Source: Bacillota bacterium (GTDB taxonomy: Bacteria > Bacillota > Dethiobacteria > Dethiobacterales > Dethiobacteraceae). Taken from it: a DNA stretch of 6,179 nt. This document shows positions 1 through 6,179 of the stretch, one piece after another (within the stretch, counting starts at the first letter, position 1; every line of letters begins with the position of its first letter). A model generated the notes under the pieces. That model had not been told where the DNA came from. It searched no databases and worked only from the letters and a program-made list of their open reading frames with translations. Location of the stretch: positions 1 to 6,179 of the forward strand of contig JAAZJT010000067.1 of assembly GCA_012800215.1 (NCBI GenBank), read 5' to 3'. Position numbers and translations under genes: made by a program.

Positions 1-723
1 ACAGCACCTGTTAAACCAGAGACCGCGCGTGCTTTTAAAGATTACTGTGCCATTGATGATTGGGGAAGTATTGCCAGACTCAATGATACTGCCAATGATC
101 TGGGAGTAGATACTTTAGAAACTGCAGCTACATTACGTATTTTAATGCAGGCAGAAATCATTCCCTGGGGTGATGGCGAAAGAGCATTACAACTTATGCA
201 GGAAATGTCACAAGGTACTTCATTAGGGTTTCTGTTAGGGCAAGGAAGTGCTTTAACGGCACAGGCTGTAGCTAGGGAGCAAGAAAGGGATTTCCCTTCT
301 CTGGCTCAGGACGAACGAATTGGTTTTTGCATAACTGCTGCCTTGCAAAAAGATAAAGAAAATGAACACTTATTTAAAGCAGAATGGGAAGGCGATTTAG
401 CAGGCGATCTTCATTATCTTACCAATCAATTTCTTGATATGAGCGGTATCTGTCTTTACTCAGCTTTTGCTTATTTAAATGAACCAAAAACTTGGTCACT
501 AACGGCAGAGATGCTTAATGCCAAATATGGTTGGCAGTTATCTTCGGCAGCATTAGTTGAATTATGCCGGAACTGCCTGCAAGCTGAAGAAAGATTTAAT
601 ACTAATGCAGGTTTTATAGGGGAACATAACACTTTAGGCGGATATATACCCAGAGGGCAGATTACACATATCGATAATTACCCTCTCTGGCAGGAACAGG
701 GCTTTACTTTTACAACACTCTAA
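1..723 (+). CDS. Aldehyde ferredoxin oxidoreductase family protein, C-terminal part (5' end outside window)
   Basis: The reading frame is open from the first base to TAA at 721-723, giving 240 codons of a C-terminal region. Numbering here is from the window start. Visible family features are NDLGVDT (32-38) and DMSGICL (146-152). They resemble the two DxxGL(C/D)x motifs by which AOR enzymes contact the bis-pterin tungsten (or molybdenum) cofactor. Cys151 sits where the fourth [4Fe-4S] ligand (Pyrococcus AOR Cys494) is expected. A glycine-rich GFLLGQGS (76-83) fits the family's 'G-lL-eGs' segment, and ERFNTNAGF near the C-terminus fits the 'R-fN-r-Gf' segment. Such enzymes are cytoplasmic and oxidise aldehydes to acids with ferredoxin; the substrate here cannot be told. 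The N-terminal domain, with the CxxCxxxC cluster ligands, is outside the window. The ATG at 145 is internal, not the start. The stretch between residues 84 and 145 is divergent and short for the family, so a non-canonical or cofactor-altered member is possible. Confidence 0.85.
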   Translation, partial: TAPVKPETARAFKDYCAIDDWGSIARLNDTANDLGVDTLETAATLRILMQAEIIPWGDGERALQLMQEMSQGTSLGFLLGQGSALTAQAVAREQERDFPSLAQDERIGFCITAALQKDKENEHLFKAEWEGDLAGDLHYLTNQFLDMSGICLYSAFAYLNEPKTWSLTAEMLNAKYGWQLSSAALVELCRNCLQAEERFNTNAGFIGEHNTLGGYIPRGQITHIDNYPLWQEQGFTFTTL

Positions 724-748
724 ACTTGTATTGCTTGAAGAATAAACG

Positions 749-790
749 GAAACAGCTAGTGTGCATACTGCGCTAGCTGTTTTAATTTTT
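749..790 (+). terminator. Rho-independent terminator after the AOR-family gene
   Basis: A perfect 10-bp stem pairs AAACAGCTAG (750-759) with CTAGCTGTTT (773-782). It can extend inward by a G·T wobble and a G-C pair, leaving a loop of about 9 bases. The T-rich tail TTTAATTTTT (781-790) follows directly. It lies 26 bases after the AOR stop codon. This structure should end the AOR transcript and make addBA a separate transcription unit. Confidence 0.88.
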
Positions 791-796
791 GAAGCA

Positions 797-819
797 AAAC
801 AAGTTATGCTTTCTTGTTT
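797..819 (+). repeat. Short inverted repeat in the addB upstream region
   Basis: AAACAAG (797-803) and CTTGTTT (813-819) are perfect inverted copies around a 9-base spacer. An overlapping alternative pairing joins AAGCA (792-796) with TGCTT (807-811), and the two folds exclude each other. No T-tract follows, so this is not a second terminator. It could be an operator or a leader hairpin, but in AT-rich intergenic DNA repeats this short also arise by chance. Confidence 0.25.
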
Positions 820-826
820 ACGGGGT

Positions 827-898
827 TTGAGACTAAATCTTATGTTTGTATCTACAGAAAAGGAATTCAGAAGAAATAAAGCGAATGAACTATATGAT
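827..898 (+). promoter_or_regulatory. Possible sigma-A promoter region for addBA
   Basis: Because a terminator stands upstream, addB needs its own promoter in roughly 790-910. Two imperfect candidates are visible. The first is TTGAGA (827-832, 5/6 match to the -35 consensus), a 16-base spacer, then TATCTA (849-854, only 3/6 match to the -10). The second is a good -10, TATGAT (893-898, 5/6), without a well-spaced -35; the nearest, TTCAGA (866-871), is 21 bases away. Neither is convincing alone. I saw no Gram-positive LexA box (GAAC-N4-GTTC). Confidence 0.3.
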
Positions 899-916
899 TA
901 TTTTAATGCAAAACTT

Positions 917-923
917 GGGAGAG
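917..923 (+). promoter_or_regulatory. Ribosome binding site of addB
   Basis: GGGAGAG lies 7 bases before the ATG at 931. It is a fair Shine-Dalgarno sequence at normal spacing and supports 931 as the start. The nearby ATG at 906 is in another frame, and the protein from 931 begins just ahead of the conserved Walker A loop, as expected for AddB. Confidence 0.8.
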
Positions 924-930
924 ATTTGGC

Positions 931-3900
931 ATGTCAATTCGTTTTGTGCTGGGACGTGCTGGCAGTGGAAAAACATATCATTGTTTACACTCTATTGCCC
1001 AGGAAAGTAGAAAAGAGCCAGTGGGGGCTCCACTGATATTTTTAGTACCGGAGCAGGCATCTTTTGAAATGGAAAGGGAGCTTGCCCAGCTTTGTGGTGG
1101 TGGAACTTTCCGCGCCCAGGTGCTTTCTTTTCGCCGTTTGGCCTATCGTTTATTACCACCTGTAAGTAGTCACTTGCCGCAACTAACAGAGCTTGGGCGG
1201 CAGCTACTTTTACGCCGCTTACTACAAGAGAAGTCACTATCGCTGAATTTTTTTGCTCAAATTACTCGACAGCCTCGTTTTTGCCAGCAGCTTTCTGCAC
1301 AGATGCGTGAATTTAAACATTACAAAATAACGCCGGAAGTGATGGCAGCTACAGCATCACACACCAACTGTCCGCCTGCGTTACGGGCAAAATTATATGA
1401 TTTAGCAACGATTTATGAAGCCTATCAGGAATATATTTCGCAGCGATATTTGGATCCGGAAGATACTTTAATAGCCTTAGCCGATGCTCTTAGGCAGGGG
1501 TGCCTGCCGCCGCAAACAAAAGTTTGGATAGATGGCTTTGCTGGCTTTACGCCACAGGAATATGCCGTTTTAGCCGCTTTATTTACTTCAGCTGAGCACC
1601 TGGAAATTGCTCTTTGCCTGGATCCACAAAGAATACGAAAGCCCCATGAGGAAGATTTATTTCATCCTACCCTCGATACTTATTGGCGCCTGCAAAGGTT
1701 AGCACAAGATGTATCAGTTCAAGTAGATGCGCCGCTAATTTTACCACAACCTAAGCATGGTATCCGCTTTAATTCCGCTGCCCTTGCCCATTTGGAGGAA
1801 AACTTCGCAGTGCTTCCTGTCAAGGCTTATACTTGCAATGCGCCAGAGCTTATGCTAGTTACTGCAGCCGGGCAGCGGGCAGAAGTTGAGGCGGTAGCGT
1901 GTGATATTTTGCGTTTAGTTCGCGAAAATGGCTATCGTTTTCGTGACATAGGTATAATTCTGCGAAACTTTTCTGTTTATCATGATTTAGTAGCTGCAGT
2001 CTTTATGGATTATGACATACCATTTTATGTTGATGAAAGACGTTCAGCTGCGCATCATCCTTTAGTAGAATTTTTGCGTTCTGCTTTGGAAGCTGTGGTC
2101 AGTGGCTTTAATTCAAACTCAGTTTTACAGTTGTTGAAAACAGATCTTTTCCCGCTATCGCGTGAAGAGGTGGACCTACTGGAAAATTATGTCCGGGCTC
2201 ATGGTATAGAGGGCCGTCTATGGTTAAGCAAGGAGCCGTGGAATTTCCGTTTACATTTGACACTGGCAGACGACATGCAGCAGATAGCCGAAGAAAACGA
2301 AAAACTAGTCCAGCAGGCGCAGAGGCGATTTGCCAGTCTTTTTACGCCCTTTGCCACAGAAATTACTGCAGATGACAGCCAGACTGCTGACAGGTATTGT
2401 CAATTACTATGGGGACTTCTGGAGCAGCTTGAGGTTGCAGAGAAACTACAAAATTGGGCTGAACAGGATGAAAAAGCAGGTCGGCTCAGCAGCTCCCTTG
2501 AACACCGCCAGGTCTGGCAGGCTGTTATAGAATTATTAGAGCAGATGGCTGTGCTTTTGAAAGAGCAAAAATTATCCCTTCCTGAATTTATGCAGGTTTT
2601 GTTCGCCGGGCTGGAAAATTTGCAATTAGGTTTGGTACCTGCCAGTCTTGATCGTGTAATTATTGGTAATGTGGAGCGGTCTCGCCAACCGCGCTTATTG
2701 GCAGCTTATGTTTTAGGCTTAAATGAAGGGGAATTCCCGGCACGTTTACAAGATAAAAGTTTGTTTGCCGATGAAGAAAGAATTGTGTTGGGGCAAGCGG
2801 GGGTTGAACTGGCAATAACCCGCCGCCAAAGATTATATCATGAACAATACTTAGCTTATATTGCTTTCAGTAGAAGTTCAGAGTATTTGTGGGTGAGTTG
2901 TCCTCTGGCTGATGACGAAGGTAAAGCAAAAAGGCCTTCAGCGCTCTTTAATCATCTGCGAGAGATGTTTCCTCAGAATAAAGTGTTTTTTTATGGTAAT
3001 ACCCCTGATGCTCAGGAAGATTATCAGTCTCTAGTGCGACCGCATAAAATTGCCGCCGCTTTATTGCAAAAAAGTGCTCAGTTTGCTCAGGGCGGAAATT
3101 TAACTTCTTTTTGGGCCTCTGTCTATAATGAGGCACTTGCACACAACGGAACTTTGGTTTATCTACAAAAATTATGGCCGGCATTATCTTATCAAAATAC
3201 CCTTGCTCCACTGCAGCCAGAGATTGTTAAGGCGTTCTTTGGTACTAAGCTTCATACAAGTGTCTCTAGATTAGAAAAGTATGCACAGTGTCCGTTTGCC
3301 CATTTTGCTCAATATGGTTTACGGTTGAAGGAAAGAGAGGAGCTTAGTGTAAAAGCACCGGAAATGGGAATTTTTTTTCATGCTGCCTTAAGTAAATTTG
3401 TGGAGGAGCTGCTGACAGAGGAAATTGTGTGGAAAGAGTTAGAAGAAAGTGCAGCTGTTGCAAGAATGAATAAAATAGTGGATGATTTATTACCGCTTTT
3501 GCACCGAGAGATTTTGCTTACTAGTGCCCGCTTACGTTTTTTGGGTGAACGTATCAGGGAAACTTTGGTTCAGGCAGTGATTACCTTAACTAAGCAGGCA
3601 AAAAAAAGCGAGTTTGAGCCCCTTGCTGTGGAAATAGCTTTTAACGGGGACCGGCTACCACCCTGGTATTTATGCCATAATGGTAAAGAGATTAATTTAT
3701 ATGGTCAAATCGACCGTATAGATATAGCTAAAACTGAAGAAAAAATCTATTTACGCGTAATTGACTATAAAAGTGGCAGCGCCTCTCTTAAACTATCAGA
3801 TATTTGGTATGGTCTTTCTTTGCAGTTACTGGCCTATCTGGCTGTTGTCCAGGCAAATATGACCAACTTAATTGGTAAAGATGGCGAATGTGCCGGTGCT

Positions 3901-4341
3901 TTATATTTTAGTTTATATCAACCCTATAAACGGGTAAACAATCCTCAGCCAGAGGGACAAACAGCTGCAATGGCGAAACTGGATGGCCTCATCCTGGCAC
4001 AAGAACATGTATTTGCTTTAATGGGTGGAAAGGATGTGGTTCACGCCTCACTTAGAAAAGACGGTAGCTTTACTAAAAATTCCCGGGTAGTGGAAAAGAA
4101 AGAAATGCTGCAGCTTTTACAGTTTGTAAGTAAAAAAATTGGTGAACTTGCAGCTAAAGTTTTAGCCGGCGATATTGAAATCAAACCCTATAAAAAACCT
4201 GATGGTAGAAATGCCTGTACATTTTGTCCTTATGTCTCAGTTTGCTGTTTTGATCCTGCTGTGGGCAATCATTATCGCTATCTACCTTCGCTTTCCAAAG
4301 AGGAAGTATTAGAGGTAATAAAGGCACAAGGGGGGAGGTAA
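931..4341 (+). CDS. addB: ATP-dependent helicase/deoxyribonuclease subunit B (AddB)
   Basis: AddB is the partner of AddA in the cytoplasmic helicase-nuclease that resects double-strand breaks to a Chi site for RecA loading. The protein has 1136 aa, close to the roughly 1166 aa of Bacillus subtilis AddB. At the N-terminus is a Walker A, GRAGSGKT (8-15, Lys14). The motif II region reads WIDGFAGFTPQE (Asp201), the non-DExx form usual for AddB, whose helicase fold is inactive and serves in Chi recognition. Degenerate helicase motifs follow: GNVERSRQPR (579-588), LGLNEGEFP (595-603), and a motif VI-like YIAFSRSSEYL (643-653). The C-terminal RecB-type nuclease shows His817 in MGIFFHAAL, Asp928 in GQIDRID, Asp945 and Lys947 in VIDYKSG, and Gln965/Tyr969 in LQLLAYL. 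Cys787 plus Cys1096, Cys1099 and Cys1105 (CxxCx5C) reproduce the four-cysteine [4Fe-4S] staple that holds the nuclease domain. All key residues are present, so the gene looks intact. It is followed at once by addA. Confidence 0.97.
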   Translation: MSIRFVLGRAGSGKTYHCLHSIAQESRKEPVGAPLIFLVPEQASFEMERELAQLCGGGTFRAQVLSFRRLAYRLLPPVSSHLPQLTELGRQLLLRRLLQEKSLSLNFFAQITRQPRFCQQLSAQMREFKHYKITPEVMAATASHTNCPPALRAKLYDLATIYEAYQEYISQRYLDPEDTLIALADALRQGCLPPQTKVWIDGFAGFTPQEYAVLAALFTSAEHLEIALCLDPQRIRKPHEEDLFHPTLDTYWRLQRLAQDVSVQVDAPLILPQPKHGIRFNSAALAHLEENFAVLPVKAYTCNAPELMLVTAAGQRAEVEAVACDILRLVRENGYRFRDIGIILRNFSVYHDLVAAVFMDYDIPFYVDERRSAAHHPLVEFLRSALEAVVSGFNSNSVLQLLKTDLFPLSREEVDLLENYVRAHGIEGRLWLSKEPWNFRLHLTLADDMQQIAEENEKLVQQAQRRFASLFTPFATEITADDSQTADRYCQLLWGLLEQLEVAEKLQNWAEQDEKAGRLSSSLEHRQVWQAVIELLEQMAVLLKEQKLSLPEFMQVLFAGLENLQLGLVPASLDRVIIGNVERSRQPRLLAAYVLGLNEGEFPARLQDKSLFADEERIVLGQAGVELAITRRQRLYHEQYLAYIAFSRSSEYLWVSCPLADDEGKAKRPSALFNHLREMFPQNKVFFYGNTPDAQEDYQSLVRPHKIAAALLQKSAQFAQGGNLTSFWASVYNEALAHNGTLVYLQKLWPALSYQNTLAPLQPEIVKAFFGTKLHTSVSRLEKYAQCPFAHFAQYGLRLKEREELSVKAPEMGIFFHAALSKFVEELLTEEIVWKELEESAAVARMNKIVDDLLPLLHREILLTSARLRFLGERIRETLVQAVITLTKQAKKSEFEPLAVEIAFNGDRLPPWYLCHNGKEINLYGQIDRIDIAKTEEKIYLRVIDYKSGSASLKLSDIWYGLSLQLLAYLAVVQANMTNLIGKDGECAGALYFSLYQPYKRVNNPQPEGQTAAMAKLDGLILAQEHVFALMGGKDVVHASLRKDGSFTKNSRVVEKKEMLQLLQFVSKKIGELAAKVLAGDIEIKPYKKPDGRNACTFCPYVSVCCFDPAVGNHYRYLPSLSKEEVLEVIKAQGGR
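4329..4338 (+). promoter_or_regulatory. Ribosome binding site of addA inside the addB 3' end
   Basis: AGGGGGGAGG is a very strong Shine-Dalgarno sequence, with its GGAGG core at 4334-4338, 4 bases before the addA ATG. It encodes the last residues of AddB, and the addB TAA follows directly. Ribosomes ending addB therefore stop on top of the addA initiation site. That arrangement fits translational coupling and balanced synthesis of the two subunits. Confidence 0.85.
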
Positions 4342-4342
4342 A

Positions 4343-6179
4343 ATGTCAAGGAACTGGACCGCTGAACAATTGGCTGCAATCGAAACTACTGACTGTAACA
4401 TTTTAGTTTCTGCTGCAGCAGGGAGTGGCAAAACGGCAGTTTTGGTTGAGCGTATCATCCGCCTCCTTTGCCATAAAGAAGACCCGGTGGATATAGATCG
4501 TCTCCTGGTAGTAACCTTTACAGAAGCAGCTGCGGCCGAAATGCGGGAACGTATTGCTGATGCCTTGGAGAAAGAGATTGCAGTTTCTAATCGGTTGGAA
4601 TTGAAACGGCAATTATCTCTGTTAAACGGCGCTTCAATTTCTACACTGCATGCTTTTTGTTTAGAGGTTATTCATCGCTATTTTTATTTGCTTGAGCTCG
4701 ATCCAGCGTTTCGTGTTGCTGATGAATTAGAAGCAAATATGCTGCGTCAAGATGTTATGGCTATTGTTTTAGAAGAGGCATTTGCAGAAGAAGATGAATT
4801 TTTCTTGCAGCTGGCAGAACTTTATGGTGGAAAAAATGGTGACGAAGGCTTAGCACATATGGTGTTAAGGCTCTATCAGTTTGCTTGGAGTAATCCTTTT
4901 CCCCTGAATTGGCTCTCTGAAGTTGTTAATTTTTATGCATTAAAAGAAGGGGAAAATGCGGAAGTGCAGCTAGACAGGTGGCTGCGGCCCATTAAAGCCG
5001 AATTAAAATTGATGCTTGAACAGGCTGCGGCTCTTTTGACTGAAGCACTAAAGATTTGCGCATTGCCCGGTGCACCTTTAGTCTATGAAAAGACGCTAAA
5101 AGAAGAATTAGCACAGGTAAATAGACTGCAGATATTTTTAGAAGGTCCATGGCAAAAATTGCGGGAGGCGTGGCTTGGTATAGCGTTTGAACGTTTACGC
5201 CCAGCAAAGGGAGCGGATGAAGAGTTAAAGGAAAAAGTTAAAGCGCTGCGCCAAAAGGCGAAGGATCTCCTCACTAAAACTGCTGATATTTACTTTGTGC
5301 GCACTCTGGAAGATTATGCGGCAGAAATAAAAGCATTAGCACCATTAATGGCAGCACTGGTGAAACTGGTAAAACACTTTGCCAAAGCTTATGCTGAAGC
5401 CAAAAAGCGGGCAGGCCTGCTTGACTTTAATGACTTGGAGCACTATTGTTTACAAATTTTAAAGGCAGAAGGTACTGCACCTTCAGAACTGAACCCTTCT
5501 TTGGCTGCTCAGGAGCTTCGTGCCCGCTTTGAACATGTTTTAGTCGATGAATATCAGGATATTAATCCTGTACAGGATGCAATATTACAGTTAGTATCAC
5601 GCCAAGGCGAGGAAGCCGGTAATCTTTTTATGGTTGGCGATGTAAAGCAAAGTATTTATCGTTTTAGGTTGGGGGATCCCAGTATTTTTTTAGAGAAATA
5701 TTATAGCTATGGCGGCGAAGGAGAGGCTAATAAAAAAATTCTTTTAAGCCGGAATTTTCGCTGCCGTGCAAATATCGTTTCTGCAGTTAATTATCTTTTT
5801 GCTCAACTAATGTCTGCGCCAACAATGGAGATTGACTATAACCAGGAAGCAGCACTTGTTTATGGTGCTGATTATCCGCAGCCTGCACCTAATGAGAAAG
5901 TGCTTTCTGAAGAGGTAGAGGTGGTCCTTCTAGAAAAAAATAGCGCAGTTACTACAGAAAATTTCAGTGAAAACGAAAGCCATACACAGCAAGAAGATCT
6001 TGCCGGTATAGAATATGAAGGAATTACTATTGCGGAAAAAATATTACAGCTTATGGAGCAAAAAGATGGGGCGCTGCATGTTTTTAATAAAGACACAAAA
6101 TCTTTCCGCCCCATTAGTTACCGTGATATTGTTATTCTTTTACGTTCCACAGCTAAACGTGCTAATTACCTGGTGGAAA
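4343..6179 (+). CDS. addA: ATP-dependent helicase/nuclease subunit A (AddA), N-terminal half (3' end outside window)
   Basis: The frame starts at ATG 4343, one base after the addB stop, and stays open to the window end: 612 codons of a protein usually about 1200-1250 aa. It is a UvrD/RecB-type superfamily 1A helicase, the 3'-5' motor of AddAB. Motifs in order are the Q motif WTAEQLAAI (5-13, Gln9), Walker A AAAGSGKT (24-31, Lys30), motif Ia TFTEAAAAEM (58-67), and STLHAFC (100-106). Next come the family signature LLDFNDL (359-365), Walker B VDEYQD (401-406, Asp402/Glu403), motif III GDVKQSIYRFR (432-442), motif IV LSRNFRC (468-474), and YRDIVILLRS (593-602). The stretch between about 110 and 355, rich in Leu, Ala, Glu and Lys, corresponds to the variable helical insert (domain 1B) of AddA. 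The later helicase motifs and the C-terminal RecB-like nuclease are beyond the window, so their integrity cannot be judged. No damage is seen in the part present. Confidence 0.97.
   Translation, partial: MSRNWTAEQLAAIETTDCNILVSAAAGSGKTAVLVERIIRLLCHKEDPVDIDRLLVVTFTEAAAAEMRERIADALEKEIAVSNRLELKRQLSLLNGASISTLHAFCLEVIHRYFYLLELDPAFRVADELEANMLRQDVMAIVLEEAFAEEDEFFLQLAELYGGKNGDEGLAHMVLRLYQFAWSNPFPLNWLSEVVNFYALKEGENAEVQLDRWLRPIKAELKLMLEQAAALLTEALKICALPGAPLVYEKTLKEELAQVNRLQIFLEGPWQKLREAWLGIAFERLRPAKGADEELKEKVKALRQKAKDLLTKTADIYFVRTLEDYAAEIKALAPLMAALVKLVKHFAKAYAEAKKRAGLLDFNDLEHYCLQILKAEGTAPSELNPSLAAQELRARFEHVLVDEYQDINPVQDAILQLVSRQGEEAGNLFMVGDVKQSIYRFRLGDPSIFLEKYYSYGGEGEANKKILLSRNFRCRANIVSAVNYLFAQLMSAPTMEIDYNQEAALVYGADYPQPAPNEKVLSEEVEVVLLEKNSAVTTENFSENESHTQQEDLAGIEYEGITIAEKILQLMEQKDGALHVFNKDTKSFRPISYRDIVILLRSTAKRANYLVE

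Noticed and set aside
145..723. ATG 145 as the start of a short independent gene
   Set aside because: The same frame is open back to base 1 and the upstream codons contain the conserved NDLGVDT segment of AOR. No ribosome binding site precedes 145, so the ATG is internal.
881..900. Possible LexA (SOS) box around GAAC at 886-889
   Set aside because: GAAC is followed after four bases by TGAT, not GTTC, so the palindrome is absent.
761..1036. Open frame of 91 codons on the + strand starting at GTG 761
   Set aside because: It starts inside the loop of the AOR terminator, overlaps the start of addB in another frame, has no ribosome binding site and resembles no family I know. It is a chance frame.
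992..1237. Open frame on the - strand inside the start of addB (81 codons)
   Set aside because: It is antisense to the conserved N-terminal part of AddB and shows no motif or ribosome binding site that would support a gene.
2948..3211. Open frame on the - strand inside addB (87 codons)
   Set aside because: It is fully antisense to a well-supported addB coding region, has low-complexity basic composition and no recognisable domain.
4992..5274. Two overlapping antisense open frames inside addA
   Set aside because: They overlap each other in different frames and are antisense to the AddA helical insert. The hydrophobic stretch in one reflects complementary reading of the Glu/Lys/Leu-rich insert, not a real membrane protein.
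5872..6114. Ser/Cys/Phe-rich antisense frame inside addA (80 codons)
   Set aside because: Its composition is that expected from the reverse complement of Glu/Lys-rich coding DNA, and addA is clearly coding across it.

Overview
The window looks like a piece of a low-to-mid GC Bacillota (Firmicutes) chromosome. The main reason is the addB-addA gene pair, the Gram-positive counterpart of recBCD, together with strong GGAGG-type ribosome binding sites. The upstream gene belongs to the oxygen-sensitive tungsten/molybdenum aldehyde:ferredoxin oxidoreductase (AOR) family, which points to an anaerobe of the Clostridia or Negativicutes type. The genus cannot be fixed from this sequence. All genes are on the + strand, and nothing suggests a mobile element, CRISPR array, tRNA or rRNA.

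Layout: (1) Positions 1-723 hold the last 240 codons of an AOR-family protein, cut by the window start. (2) Positions 724-930 are intergenic. A clear rho-independent terminator (about 749-790) closes the AOR transcript; it is followed by a short inverted repeat, weak promoter candidates and the addB ribosome binding site. (3) Positions 931-4341 are a complete addB (1136 aa). (4) Positions 4343-6179 are the first 612 codons of addA, cut by the window end. One base separates the addB stop from the addA start, and the addA ribosome binding site lies inside the last codons of addB.

How the genes work together: AddA (UvrD-type 3'-5' helicase plus nuclease) and AddB (inactive helicase fold, Chi-sensing, Fe-S-stapled nuclease) form a heterodimer. 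It processes double-strand DNA ends to a Chi site and loads RecA for recombinational repair; it also degrades foreign linear DNA. The AOR gene is a separate transcription unit with no evident functional link to addBA.

I find no convincing undescribed system here. The point most worth a second look is the AOR-family fragment. The segment between its two cofactor-contact motifs appears clearly shorter than in the characterised enzyme and its sequence there is divergent.
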